A DNA stretch of 64,000 nucleotides from Vibrio chagasii (GTDB lineage Bacteria > Pseudomonadota > Gammaproteobacteria > Enterobacterales > Vibrionaceae), in NCBI RefSeq assembly GCF_024347355.1, contig NZ_AP025465.1:1178001-1242000 (forward strand), given 5' to 3'. The notes below the pieces were generated by a model. The model did not search any database. It saw only the letters and a list, made by a program, of their open reading frames with translations, and was not told the DNA's origin. The position numbers and the translations under genes are program-made. The stretch's first letter is position 1. Each line of letters starts with the position of its first letter. Positions 19,313 through 28,741 of this stretch are shown here, piece by piece.

Positions 19313-20310
19313 GATTTCTTTTTCTTCTCCATATTCAGAGGGAAATGACAGTTAAACTTATGATTTTTGATTCGTTTAGTATGTGGGATTTCCACACACT
19401 GTCTTTGCGCGTAAGGGCAACGTGGACCCAATCGACAACCAATAGGAAGATGTTGTAGTGGAGGAATCGATCCTGGTAGCGACTGAAGTTTCTCTTTGTG
19501 TGGAATCCAGTCGTTGAAGTCTGGCATCGCTTTCAACAGAGCCACCGTGTATGGGTGCTTTGGTGCATCCAACAGTTTTTGCGTATCCGCAGATTCAACA
19601 GACTGACCACAGTACATAACAGTAATTCGAGTCGCCCATTGAGTGATGGTCGTTAAGTCATGGCCGATCAGGATGATTGTCGTGTTATGGAGCTGATTCA
19701 TTCGGCTCAATAATCGCAAGATCTGAGACTGGGTAATCGGGTCCAAGTCGTTGGTTGGTTCATCGGCAATCAAGACTTTCGGTTTGGCAGCGATCGCCAT
19801 CGCGATCATCACCTTTTGACACTCACCATCAGTGAGCTCGTAAGAGTAGCTGTCCAATAGGCGCGAGTGATCTTTGATGCCGACTTTGTGCAACAGAGCG
19901 ATAGCTTGCTTCTTGCGCCACTTAAATCGTTGCCACCATCGACCTTCAAAGGCGTGTGAGGGAATGGCTTCGATCAGTTGATTGCCCACTTTTTCTGAAG
20001 GATCAAGACACGTTGATGGCTCTTGGAAAATCATCGCAATATCACGAGCAATGACACGTCTGCGCTCTTTAGGGGTCAGTTGAAGCAGGTCAACATTCCC
20101 GAGTCGCATACGGTCAGCGGATACCTTCCAGTTTTCTTTACAAACACCAACGATCGCTTTAGCAACCAAGCTTTTACCAGAGCCTGATTCACCTACTAAA
20201 CCACGAATTTCCCCTTCATTGAGGGTAATACTCATTCGATCTACCGCTTTAACCATCCCTTGAGGAGTCTCAATTTCGATAGTTAGATGTCGAATATCAA
20301 GTAATGGCAT
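19309..20310 (-). CDS. sapD: Sap peptide ABC transporter, ATPase SapD
   Basis: 333 residues. Walker A is GESGSGKS, Walker [13 protein letters not shown], and the C-terminal oligopeptide/dipeptide transporter extension carries the Cys cluster [14 protein letters not shown]. The usual LSGGQ reads LTDGECQ, a SapD-like change. In enterobacteria SapD also supports K+ uptake through Trk. It overlaps sapC by one base. Confidence 0.92.
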   Translation of the reverse strand: MPLLDIRHLTIEIETPQGMVKAVDRMSITLNEGEIRGLVGESGSGKSLVAKAIVGVCKENWKVSADRMRLGNVDLLQLTPKERRRVIARDIAMIFQEPSTCLDPSEKVGNQLIEAIPSHAFEGRWWQRFKWRKKQAIALLHKVGIKDHSRLLDSYSYELTDGECQKVMIAMAIAAKPKVLIADEPTNDLDPITQSQILRLLSRMNQLHNTTIILIGHDLTTITQWATRITVMYCGQSVESADTQKLLDAPKHPYTVALLKAMPDFNDWIPHKEKLQSLPGSIPPLQHLPIGCRLGPRCPYAQRQCVEIPHTKRIKNHKFNCHFPLNMEKKKKS

Positions 20311-21197
20311 TATTCGATTCCTGCATTTAGCGCTTGGCGAACACCTTCACCGACGAGGTTAATCACAATTACTGTAAACATAATGGCTAGGCCAGGTAGG
20401 GTTACTGTCCATGGTGCGAGATAAATAAGTTCTACAGAATCACCTAGGATAGAGCCCCATTCGGTGCTTGGTGCCTGAGCGCCAAGACCAAGGAAGCCTA
20501 AGGCGGTGATATCAAGAATTGCGACGGATAACGCCAGTGTAATTTCTAGTGCCACCACAGTAAGAATATTTGGAAGAATCGAGTTCCACAGCAGGTAGAA
20601 GTCGTTCGCACCATCAAGGCGAGAAGCCAGAATATAGTCTTTCTCTACCTCAGCATGCACGGCAATGTAGACCGAGCGAATAAAGCGCGGAATCAATGCC
20701 AAACATAAGGCCAGCAAGATATTGAACTCGCCAAAGCCAAGGAATGCTACAAAGATGATTGCTAGTAGCAGAGACGGAATCGACATCACCGTATCAAGCA
20801 GGTGGTTTAGAGTACTTGATAGCAAACCACGCGTCATACCCGCAAGCACGCCAATGAGACAGCCAATAACGGCAGCGATAAAGGTAATCACGACCGCCGC
20901 ACCAAAGGTAAGCTGAGAGCCAATGATTAAGCGAGAAAGAATATCTCGGCCTAGATCGTCTGTACCCAAGAAATATTCAACAGTACCTGCTGGATCCCAA
21001 GATGGCGGTGTTAAAAGATGACCCGTTTGCTCTTGTGCGTCATGGGGAGCTAACCACGGAGAAGTGATCGTCACCAGAATGATAAGTATCAAACACCACA
21101 AGCCAAACATCGCAAGGTTGTTAGAGCGGAAGCTACGCCAGAAGCGCTCAAACTGGGTAGGAATCTGTTCTTCCTGGTAGACGTTATTTGTTAGCAT
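20310..21197 (-). CDS. sapC: Sap peptide ABC transporter, permease SapC
   Basis: 295 residues of the DppC/OppC permease family: N-terminal segment [17 protein letters not shown], then a hydrophilic periplasmic loop with [16 protein letters not shown] and the EAA coupling motif near [18 protein letters not shown]. It overlaps sapB by 14 nt. Confidence 0.93.
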   Translation of the reverse strand: MLTNNVYQEEQIPTQFERFWRSFRSNNLAMFGLWCLILIILVTITSPWLAPHDAQEQTGHLLTPPSWDPAGTVEYFLGTDDLGRDILSRLIIGSQLTFGAAVVITFIAAVIGCLIGVLAGMTRGLLSSTLNHLLDTVMSIPSLLLAIIFVAFLGFGEFNILLALCLALIPRFIRSVYIAVHAEVEKDYILASRLDGANDFYLLWNSILPNILTVVALEITLALSVAILDITALGFLGLGAQAPSTEWGSILGDSVELIYLAPWTVTLPGLAIMFTVIVINLVGEGVRQALNAGIE

Positions 21198-22146
21198 ACC
21201 ATTCCTTCCTTACCAGTGGGTTGACCATAGCGCCTAGCAGGTCAGACAGAATATTTGCAGTCAAAACCAGAGTTGCCACCACAATTACGCCAGCTTGAAT
21301 AGAAACGTAATCTTGATTCGATAAAGCATCCAATAACCAGCGGCCAATTCCCGGCCAGTTAAAGATAGATTCCGTAATGATCGCAAGCGTTAACATACTT
21401 GAAAGTTGAACACCGACCTTAGGAATAATCGGTGGAATCGCATTGCGCAATACATGCTGAGTAACGATCTCTCTTGTTGATAGACCTTTAATACGCGCCG
21501 CGCGAATGTAGTTTTGCGTCATTACTTCAGCCACTGATGCTCGCATGAGACGAATAACTTGAGTCGTTGGTGCTAATGCTAAAACAAGACACGGCAGCGC
21601 CATGTGCTCGATGACACTTTGCAAAGCGTGTGCGCGGTAGCGACCTTCAGCAAAAAAGGCATCGATGATCGCAAAGCCAGTCACATGTTCAATCTCATAA
21701 AGTAGATCGTATCGCCCGCCAACAGGGAACATCTCAAAATGCAGTGAGAAGACCATGATCATCAATAGTGCGACCCAGAATATAGGTGCAGAGTAACCTG
21801 CCATCGAGGTAAACGAGATAGTGGTGTCGACAAATTTACCTTGTCTCATGCCCGCGATAGTCCCAAAAGGGATACCAATTAAGAGCGCTAATACAAAGGC
21901 AAAGAAACACAGCTCTAATGTCGCTGGGAAAACGACCACAAGCTCATCAATGATTGGTGTACCGTGCTTGCTTAAGCCAAAGTTTAGTGTTGATAGCTCT
22001 GTGATATAGCTTATCCAACCGGGCCAGAAATCTTGAATCGCCCACGGTGAGGTTTGATCGAGTCGCAGCAACGAAAAGCCGACCATCGTCAGGATCGCAA
22101 GCGTGATAACGAACAGATTAATGCGTCTTAATGTATACCAAAACAT
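21184..22146 (-). CDS. sapB: Sap peptide ABC transporter, permease SapB
   Basis: 320 residues of the DppB/OppB permease family with six membrane segments and the EAA loop (TQNYIRAARIKGLSTREI). It shares one base with the sapA stop region, so translation is likely coupled. Confidence 0.93.
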   Translation of the reverse strand: MFWYTLRRINLFVITLAILTMVGFSLLRLDQTSPWAIQDFWPGWISYITELSTLNFGLSKHGTPIIDELVVVFPATLELCFFAFVLALLIGIPFGTIAGMRQGKFVDTTISFTSMAGYSAPIFWVALLMIMVFSLHFEMFPVGGRYDLLYEIEHVTGFAIIDAFFAEGRYRAHALQSVIEHMALPCLVLALAPTTQVIRLMRASVAEVMTQNYIRAARIKGLSTREIVTQHVLRNAIPPIIPKVGVQLSSMLTLAIITESIFNWPGIGRWLLDALSNQDYVSIQAGVIVVATLVLTANILSDLLGAMVNPLVRKEWYANK

Positions 22147-23768
22147 CAGTGCACCTCTCTTCTGACTTGATCAAAAGGTTGGGCATTGAACGGGCTCTGT
22201 TTGAAGCCAGTTAAAGAACGATCATGTACGCGGAACTGCACTCCGTGAGCCAGAGGAATCACGGGTACTTCCTCGTTGAGAATGTTTTGGGCTTGGCGAT
22301 ACAAGTTTACACGGTGCCTTTGTTGGTTGATCTCTAAGGCTAAGTCCAGAAGGAAATCAAAGTCTGAATTACACCACATCGATACGTTGAGACCTGCGCG
22401 CTCAGAGCTGCATGAGAGCAGAGGGCGCAAGAAGTTATCAGGGTCACCAGTATTACCGATCCAGCCTGTTAACAGGAGATCTGTTGAGGCGATCGAAGAC
22501 AGTTGTGTACGGTCGAATCGATCGTCAGTGTAAAGTTTCAATTCGATGCCGATGTCCGCTAAATTAGCTTGGATAAGTTCCGCAGTTTTACGCGGACTTG
22601 GGTTGTAAGCTCTTGGCTCTAGCGGCACCCACATTGAAAGCTCTAATCCCGGCTCTACGCCAGCTTCTTTGAGAAGGGCTATCGCATAGTTTCGGTCATA
22701 ACGCACTTGAACATTGTCTTTCTGATGAGCCCAAGATGTCGGAGGCAGCAGTGTATAAGCCTTGGTACCTGTACCGTAGTACACCGAATCAAGAATATTC
22801 TGGCGGTTGATAGCCAAGTTCAGCGCTTTACGTACGCGAGAGTCGCGTAGGGCTGGGTGCTCTGTATTAAGGGCGATGAAAGAGACATTCACCGCTGGTG
22901 TCGCGGATATCTGCAGCTCTTTATGTGCTTGAATGATTGGGATCTGGCTAGAAATTGGCGAGTTCAACACATCACATTCATTGCGCAGCAACTTAGCGAG
23001 GGTGCCGGTTCCGCGTTGTGAGGTATCGAAAACCACTTGGTCCATTTGCACATCACCTTTCCAGTAATGCTTGTTCTTTTTAAGACGCACCAAGTCATTG
23101 ATTTGATATTCATCCAGATAGAATGGACCAGTACCAACCGGCTTCGAGTCGATTTCATTCTTCTCATCAGCAGCCACGAGTTGGTTCGCGTATTCCTTAG
23201 AGTGAATCACCGCGTAACTGGTCGCGATGTTATTTAGAAAAGAATTATCTGGGCGACTCAATTGGAATTTAACCGTTAAGTCGTCCACTGCCGTGATATC
23301 GACAATCAAATTCTTGAAGTCGATGCCCGCAAACCATGGGTATAGACCACCGCCCACATAGTGGAAGGGGTTGGAACTATCAATGATACGTTCGAAACTA
23401 AAAACCACATCTTGCGCGTTCATAGAACGGGTTGGCGTAAACCAGCCTGTGGTCTGGAACGCGACGTTAGGGCGCAGTTTGAAAGTGTATTCAGTACCTG
23501 ATTTATCGACAGACCAGTTTGTTGCTAGATTCTGCTGTGGTCGATAAGTCATAGGATCGAGTGTGAGCAGCGTGTCGAAGATTTGCGGGCTCAGCGATTC
23601 TGCTGTAATTCCACTATCAACCAATTGAGGGTTGAAGGTACTAGGATTACCTTGGCCGCAATAAATGAAGCCTTTTTCACGAATTTGATCGTGATTCACA
23701 CTCTCACCACATCCGGCTAAAAAGCTCAGCGTGCAGATGCTCAGTGATAGTCTTATTAGTGCTTTCAT
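22146..23768 (-). CDS. sapA: Sap peptide ABC transporter, substrate-binding lipoprotein SapA
   Basis: 540 residues of the SBP_bac_5 peptide-binding family. The signal ends in the lipobox LAGC (Cys20), so it is lipid anchored here, whereas enterobacterial SapA is soluble. The conserved FNPQLVDSG, PTRSMNAQDVVFSFERI and VRKALNLAINRQNIL blocks are present. Sap systems take up peptides and in some pathogens antimicrobial peptides, and E. coli Sap has been linked to putrescine export; substrate here is unknown. It is the first gene of sapABCDF, 102 nt after pspF on the same strand. Confidence 0.92.
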   Translation of the reverse strand: MKALIRLSLSICTLSFLAGCGESVNHDQIREKGFIYCGQGNPSTFNPQLVDSGITAESLSPQIFDTLLTLDPMTYRPQQNLATNWSVDKSGTEYTFKLRPNVAFQTTGWFTPTRSMNAQDVVFSFERIIDSSNPFHYVGGGLYPWFAGIDFKNLIVDITAVDDLTVKFQLSRPDNSFLNNIATSYAVIHSKEYANQLVAADEKNEIDSKPVGTGPFYLDEYQINDLVRLKKNKHYWKGDVQMDQVVFDTSQRGTGTLAKLLRNECDVLNSPISSQIPIIQAHKELQISATPAVNVSFIALNTEHPALRDSRVRKALNLAINRQNILDSVYYGTGTKAYTLLPPTSWAHQKDNVQVRYDRNYAIALLKEAGVEPGLELSMWVPLEPRAYNPSPRKTAELIQANLADIGIELKLYTDDRFDRTQLSSIASTDLLLTGWIGNTGDPDNFLRPLLSCSSERAGLNVSMWCNSDFDFLLDLALEINQQRHRVNLYRQAQNILNEEVPVIPLAHGVQFRVHDRSLTGFKQSPFNAQPFDQVRREVH

Positions 23769-23870
23769 AAAAAGAAATACTTTTCGAAACGAGGCGTTAG
23801 AGGTGCCTCAAGATCCGGATAATTTAACATTTTATTTATTCGGCTCCAAATAATAATCCTATGAGTGTGG

Positions 23871-24893
23871 CTATTTCTCACTGCCTTGTCCGACAATCGC
23901 GTACTTCCTCACCATTCCCCTTAATTGGTTGTAGGTGAGTCCGAGTAATTCGGCGGCGTGTTTTTGGTTGTACTTGCTCTGTTTTAACGCTTGATTGAGC
24001 AGCTTGATGTCTTGCTGCTCTTGCCACGCTTTGTAATCAAGGGGCAAAGAAAACGAACCTTCAGAAGAAGTATGGCTGTTGGATGACTCATTGCCAATGT
24101 CTTGAGTCGATTCTTGATTCTTATCCCATGCTGTTTTAAACGGGTTAAATACCAAAGATTCAATAGGGTATGGGTTCTTACCATGTTGATAGATGGCACG
24201 CTCAATGACGTTTTTGAGTTCTCTTACATTCCCTGGCCAAGAGTATTCCAGTAAGGATTCTATGGCCGATGGCGCAAAGCCAACAAACAACTCGAGTTCT
24301 AATTCACGGCACATCTTAATGGCGTAGTATTCAGCCAGTAATGTGATGTCCTCTTTGCGTTCACGAAGCGGAGGGATAGTAATGACATCAAAGGCGAGCC
24401 TATCTAATAAATCGGCTCTAAATTCGCCTTTAGATGCCATCTCTGGCAGGTCAGCATTAGTTGCACACACCAGCCTTACATTTGCGCTTAGCGCTTTTTG
24501 CCCGCCGACACGTTCGTACTGTCCGTATTCAATAACACGCAATAGCTTTTCTTGCACTGCAAGGGGAGTTGTTGCCAGTTCATCAAGAAATAGTGTGCCG
24601 CCTTCCGCTCTCTCAAATCGGCCATGGTGACGACCTTTTGAGCCGGTAAAGGAGCCTGACTCATGACCAAACAGCTCTGAATCAATCAAGCCTTCACTTA
24701 GTGTTGAACAGTTTAGCGAGATCAAAGGCTGGTCCCAACGCTTTGAGAGGTAATGCAGCCTTTGTGCAATCAGCTCTTTACCTGTACCACGCTCTCCAAT
24801 GATCAGAATAGGCCTCTCTATTGGAGCCAGTTGAGAAACTTTGTCCAAAACAGAAAGAAAGCTAGGTGATTCACCAATAAGATTCTGCTGCAT
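23871..24893 (-). CDS. pspF: Phage shock protein operon activator PspF
   Basis: About 340 residues from ATG 24891-24893, which has AAGGA upstream; an ATG 39 nt earlier lacks one and would lengthen the protein beyond the E. coli form. It is an AAA+ sigma-54 activator without a receiver domain: Walker A GERGTGKE, Walker B GGTLFLDELA and a C-terminal Fis-type HTH (HAAELLGLTYNQLRGM). The sigma-54-contact loop reads GSFTGS instead of GAFTGA. PspA binding to this AAA+ domain keeps it inactive until envelope stress. It is divergent from pspABC. Confidence 0.95.
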   Translation of the reverse strand: MQQNLIGESPSFLSVLDKVSQLAPIERPILIIGERGTGKELIAQRLHYLSKRWDQPLISLNCSTLSEGLIDSELFGHESGSFTGSKGRHHGRFERAEGGTLFLDELATTPLAVQEKLLRVIEYGQYERVGGQKALSANVRLVCATNADLPEMASKGEFRADLLDRLAFDVITIPPLRERKEDITLLAEYYAIKMCRELELELFVGFAPSAIESLLEYSWPGNVRELKNVIERAIYQHGKNPYPIESLVFNPFKTAWDKNQESTQDIGNESSNSHTSSEGSFSLPLDYKAWQEQQDIKLLNQALKQSKYNQKHAAELLGLTYNQLRGMVRKYAIVGQGSEK

Positions 24894-25039
24894 ACCGGGT
24901 CCTTGTGTTAGCTGAGCGCTGGTGGAGGTCATTTAGACTGTAGTGGTGAAAAATACCAATACTTGGTTAAATTCATCATAGCATGGTTCAGGTTAATCGC
25001 CATTACATTGTAAGTGACTGATAATTAATGCCTTAAAAG

Positions 25040-25056
25040 TTGGCACATAACTTGGA
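25040..25056 (+). promoter_or_regulatory. Sigma-54 promoter of pspABC
   Basis: TTGGCACATAACTTGGA matches the -24 TGGCAC element with the right 5-nt spacing to a TTG -12 element. The -12 reads TTGGA rather than TTGCA. It is about 107 nt before the pspA start and downstream of pspF, where PspF activation is expected. Confidence 0.8.
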
Positions 25057-25162
25057 TTACTTATGGTAGTTTTAGCAACAAACGTAAATTAGCGAGCAAG
25101 TGGTGATGAGTCGCACAACGATTTAAATCGCATTTGCCATTATTGAAATTAAGGAGTTCCTC

Positions 25163-25834
25163 ATGGGTATTTTTTCTCGCTTTGCAGATATCGTAAATTC
25201 AAACATCAGCGCATTATTAGACAAGGCTGAAGATCCTGAAAAAATGATTCGCCTGATCATCCAAGAAATGGAAGATACATTGGTAGAGGTTCGCACTAAC
25301 TCAGCAAAAGCTATCGCGGACAAGAAAGAACTCGCTCGTAAAGTTGAAGCTATCGAAACTCAGATTCTTGATTGGCAGAATAAAGCGACACTGGCACTGA
25401 CCAAGCAACGTGAAGATCTAGCGAGAGCGGCGCTGATCGAAAAGCAAAAGCTGGAAGACATCATCAAGAGCCTTCACACAGAGCAAACGTTAGTGCATGA
25501 AACGATTGAGAAACTAACGAATGAGATTGGTAAGCTTGAAACCAAGATCGCAGAAACACGTGCCAAGCAACAAGCACTGATGATCCGCAACAACGCAGCA
25601 AGCAACCGTCGTGATGTACAAAAACACCTGCACTCAAGCAAAACCAGTGAAGCAATGGCGAAGTTTGAGCAATTCTCGCGTAAAGTGGATGAATTAGAAG
25701 CTGAAGCGGATGTTTACGCGAAGACAGGCAATGCAAAATCGTTAGACCAAGAATTTGCAGAACTACAAGCTCAAGATGAAATTGAAAAAGAGCTAGCGAA
25801 ACTGAAGCAACAAGTTGAAAACCGCGATAAATAA
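25163..25834 (+). CDS. pspA: Phage shock protein A
   Basis: 223 residues, almost entirely coiled coil, of the PspA/Vipp1 (ESCRT-III-like) family. The N-terminus [29 protein letters not shown] is the amphipathic membrane-binding helix region, and the family core is intact. It binds damaged inner membrane and, in the absence of stress, inhibits PspF. A strong AAGGAG precedes the start. Confidence 0.96.
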   Translation: MGIFSRFADIVNSNISALLDKAEDPEKMIRLIIQEMEDTLVEVRTNSAKAIADKKELARKVEAIETQILDWQNKATLALTKQREDLARAALIEKQKLEDIIKSLHTEQTLVHETIEKLTNEIGKLETKIAETRAKQQALMIRNNAASNRRDVQKHLHSSKTSEAMAKFEQFSRKVDELEAEADVYAKTGNAKSLDQEFAELQAQDEIEKELAKLKQQVENRDK

Positions 25835-25842
25835 TTCAGGAG

Positions 25843-26082
25843 TTGTCTATGTCCACATTTCTAATTGCAGGTCCACTGATTGTCTTTTTGATCTTCGTGG
25901 CACCGCTATGGTTATTCCTACATTACCGCAGCAAGAAGAAATCCAGTAATGGGCTATCGGAAACGGATCTTCAACGCCTGCACAAGCTTTCAGCACAGGC
26001 AGAATCGATGCAAGATCGTGTAACAACGCTAGAAAAAATACTGGATGCGGAGTCACCTAACTGGAGACGAAACTATGAGTAG
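25843..26082 (+). CDS. pspB: Phage shock protein B
   Basis: 79 residues: one N-terminal membrane segment (about 5-27) and a cytoplasmic helical region (LQRLHKLSAQAESMQDRVTT). PspB with PspC senses inner membrane stress and releases PspA from PspF. It starts 8 nt after pspA and its end overlaps the pspC start region. Confidence 0.93.
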   Translation: MSMSTFLIAGPLIVFLIFVAPLWLFLHYRSKKKSSNGLSETDLQRLHKLSAQAESMQDRVTTLEKILDAESPNWRRNYE

Positions 26083-26461
26083 AGATCTGTATCGCGATCC
26101 AATTAACGGTAAGTTGTCTGGCGTGTGTGCAGGGTTGGCGAACTATTTCGGCCTTGAAGTCTGGTTGGTTCGCATCATGGTTATCTCTGCTGCACTGCTC
26201 GGTGGTAGTTTTTTGGTGTTATTGGCGTATATTGCTTTGACATTTATGCTTGAAAAACAACCACCTCAGTATGTCGATCAAATGAAGGCTAAACAAGAGC
26301 ATACGCTCAAGCAAAAGCCTTGGGAAAAAGGGCAAACTGCAGAGTCACTATTGAACACTTTAGAGGGTGATTTCCAGAAGTTAGAGACCAGTGTCCGCAA
26401 CATGGAAGCTTATGTCACATCCGATACGTTTAAAGTGAACCGCGAATTTAAGAATATGTAG
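26045..26461 (+). CDS. pspC: Phage shock protein C
   Basis: A PspC-domain protein with LYRDPINGKLSGVCAGLANYFG followed by a membrane segment (AALLGGSFLVLLAYIALTFML). Starting at 26045 gives 138 residues and overlaps pspB; the ATG at 26075 (MSRDLYRD), inside a GGAGACGAAACT context, is the more usual start and gives 128. A coiled-coil tail follows. pspD, pspE and pspG are not present after it. Confidence 0.88.
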   Translation: MRSHLTGDETMSRDLYRDPINGKLSGVCAGLANYFGLEVWLVRIMVISAALLGGSFLVLLAYIALTFMLEKQPPQYVDQMKAKQEHTLKQKPWEKGQTAESLLNTLEGDFQKLETSVRNMEAYVTSDTFKVNREFKNM

Positions 26462-26487
26462 CGGCAAAACCTAAAAAATATAAGATG

Positions 26488-26526
26488 ACGGTTTAGGAAA
26501 ATTTATTCCAAGCCGTTATTTTTTTT
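26488..26526 (+). terminator. Probable terminator of pspABC
   Basis: Imperfect stem ACGGTTTAGG / CCAAGCCGT (one bulge, one G-T pair) with a 10-nt loop, followed by TA and eight T. Confidence 0.65.
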
Positions 26527-26545
26527 AATAATTGTCTCTAAATAA

Positions 26546-26567
26546 ATCTTACGCCGACTGGTAAGAT
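26546..26567. promoter_or_regulatory. Candidate operator before the RND operon
   Basis: A perfect inverted repeat ATCTTAC-N8-GTAAGAT lies 53 nt before the first adaptor gene. The shape suits a dimeric repressor such as a TetR or MarR protein, though no regulator gene is adjacent. Confidence 0.45.
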
Positions 26568-26619
26568 ACATGCGATTAATCTATGTTATAAAAATATTTA
26601 TAGATATGGATGATCACCA

Positions 26620-27654
26620 ATGTATAGAGCCTCCCTTGTCCTATTGACAGCCTTAGCTGGGTTGTCTGGGTGTGGTAAGGAGCTTCCTCCCGTACCTGAA
26701 CCTGAATCTAGACCCGCCAAACTCTTCACTGTCTCCGTCGGTAACAATGCTTTTGAGCGTAATTTCCCTGCTACAACTGAAGCCGGTGATAGAGCGGTAC
26801 TCGCATTCCGTGTTCCCGGATTATTACAGAGCATCGACGTGACCGCAGGTCAGCATGTGTCGAAAGGCGATAAACTCGCCATGCTAAACCCTGATGAATA
26901 TCAACTGCTAGAGAAGCAAGCAAAAGCGAACTTTCAGCTTGCCGATGTTCAGTACCAACGTGCGATCAAACTGCGTAAAGACCGCGTAGTGTCAGAGCAA
27001 GATTTCGACCAAGCGAAAGCGAACCATAACTCAGCTCGCGCGATGCTTAATCAAGCGAATGCGAATCTTCGCTACACCACTTTAGTTGCCCCTTATGATG
27101 GCACCATTTCCATTATTCCAGCTGAAAATCATGAGTATATTGCCGCTAAAGAAGGCGTCATGAATATTCAAACCAATCAGATTCTTAAAGTCGTTTTCTT
27201 ATTGCCCGACCAACTTATTACGCGCTTTTCTTCTGGGTTTGAAACCGATGCGACCATGGTATTTGATGCGTTTCCTGAAAACTCCTACGTACTGACGTTC
27301 CAAGAGGTTGATACGGAAGCTGACCCTAAAACGGGTTCATATAAAGTCACCATGGTGATGGAAAGACCAACCGATATCGGCATCTTGCCAGGCATGTCTG
27401 GTACCGTGAATCTTGTGTCGGCTCAAGCCGCTGCAACCAAAATCCCGACCTCTGCCATGATGACTGATGGCGATGATGTCTCAGTTTGGCGAGTGAACAG
27501 TGATGGTATTGTTGAAAAAGTCGCGATCGTGATTGATGAAAAACGTCATATTGTCTCTGGCCTAAACGACGGCGACCGCATCGTAACTTCTGGTGTGAAT
27601 GGCCTTGAATCCGGCATTAAGGTTCGAGAGTGGATCAAGGAAAGGGGGCTATAA
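26620..27654 (+). CDS. RND efflux periplasmic adaptor (MFP) lipoprotein, first of two
   Basis: 344 residues. Signal with lipobox LSGC (about Cys18). The membrane-fusion-protein layout follows: a lipoyl half (FRVPGLLQSIDVTAGQHVSKGDKLAMLNP), an alpha-helical hairpin, the second lipoyl half (LRYTTLVAPYDGTIS) and a beta-barrel. It links an inner-membrane RND pump to an outer-membrane TolC channel. A second adaptor and the pump follow in the same operon; the two-adaptor layout resembles what I recall for V. cholerae VexIJK. Confidence 0.9.
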   Translation: MYRASLVLLTALAGLSGCGKELPPVPEPESRPAKLFTVSVGNNAFERNFPATTEAGDRAVLAFRVPGLLQSIDVTAGQHVSKGDKLAMLNPDEYQLLEKQAKANFQLADVQYQRAIKLRKDRVVSEQDFDQAKANHNSARAMLNQANANLRYTTLVAPYDGTISIIPAENHEYIAAKEGVMNIQTNQILKVVFLLPDQLITRFSSGFETDATMVFDAFPENSYVLTFQEVDTEADPKTGSYKVTMVMERPTDIGILPGMSGTVNLVSAQAAATKIPTSAMMTDGDDVSVWRVNSDGIVEKVAIVIDEKRHIVSGLNDGDRIVTSGVNGLESGIKVREWIKERGL

Positions 27655-27655
27655 C

Positions 27656-28741
27656 ATGAGTGCATTTAAATTAGCGACAGGACTGTCATGTTTAGCTTTA
27701 CTTACTGCTTGTGGAGAAAAGCCTCAAGTAGAAGCCGAGAACATTCCATTAGTTAAAGCAATTGAGATTTCAGTATTAGATTTCAATGACAAACTCTATT
27801 TCCCAGCTGTTGCCAATGCGGCGGAAAAAGCACATCTGAGCTTTCGTGTGGCGGGCGAGATATACAGGCTCGATGTTAAAGAGGGCGAACGAGTTGAAGC
27901 TGGGGATGTGATTGCTGAGCTTGACCCTACGGACTATCAATTGGACGTTGATAATGCTCAAGCTCGATATACCGTGGTGAATAGCCAGTTCAGGCGTTCA
28001 AAACCGCTAGTGAAAAAGGGCTTACTCGCGAAGTCTCAGTTTGATGAGATTGCCGCTCAACGTCAGATTGCATACGCCGAGTTAGAACTGGCGAAGCTTC
28101 GCTTGTCTTTCACTAAGCTCAAAGCTCCCGTTGATGGCATCATTTCCCGTGTCAGTGTCGACCAATTTGAAAACATTCAAGTAGGTCAGCAAATCGTGAA
28201 TATTCACAGCGTTGAGGATGTTGAGGTCGTGATTCAGCTACCTGATCAAATCTACGTGAATCAACCTAGCGAAACCATCCTTGAAAATGTGACGGCCTTG
28301 GTGCGAGTTCCAAGTGGCAATGAGTACCCAGCTGGCATTAAAGAGTTCACAACAGAGCCAGATCCAAGCACCGGAACCTTTACCGTGACCTTGGCACTAC
28401 CGATGCCCGAAGACGATCTGATTCTGGACGGTATGGCGGTCGACGTTACCTCACATGGTCGAGATATTGGCTTAGAACTGAAAGCCGGTGTTTTAGTGCC
28501 TATTGAGGCGGTATTCAATGCTGACGGCGATGAACTGACTCGTAAGAACTCATTCGTTTGGGTCATTAATGACGACAGCACAGTTTCAAAGCAGAAAGTG
28601 GTATTAGGCAAAGCCAACCAGAAAACGTTGCAAATAATCAAAGGATTAGATATGGGGCAACATATAGTTGTAGCGGGCGTATCGCGATTGCGAGATGGGA
28701 TGACAGTGGAAGTATTATCTCAGGAGGCGAACAATGAGTGA
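27656..28741 (+). CDS. RND efflux periplasmic adaptor (MFP) lipoprotein, second
   Basis: 361 residues from ATG 27656, one base after the previous stop; an upstream in-frame start would lie inside the first adaptor. The signal ends in the lipobox LTAC. Domain order is as in the first adaptor (FRVAGEIYRLDVKEGERVEAGD, hairpin, FTKLKAPVDGIISR). The two adaptors are related but clearly different, so they may form a mixed hexamer on the pump. It overlaps the pump gene by 8 nt. Confidence 0.9.
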   Translation: MSAFKLATGLSCLALLTACGEKPQVEAENIPLVKAIEISVLDFNDKLYFPAVANAAEKAHLSFRVAGEIYRLDVKEGERVEAGDVIAELDPTDYQLDVDNAQARYTVVNSQFRRSKPLVKKGLLAKSQFDEIAAQRQIAYAELELAKLRLSFTKLKAPVDGIISRVSVDQFENIQVGQQIVNIHSVEDVEVVIQLPDQIYVNQPSETILENVTALVRVPSGNEYPAGIKEFTTEPDPSTGTFTVTLALPMPEDDLILDGMAVDVTSHGRDIGLELKAGVLVPIEAVFNADGDELTRKNSFVWVINDDSTVSKQKVVLGKANQKTLQIIKGLDMGQHIVVAGVSRLRDGMTVEVLSQEANNE

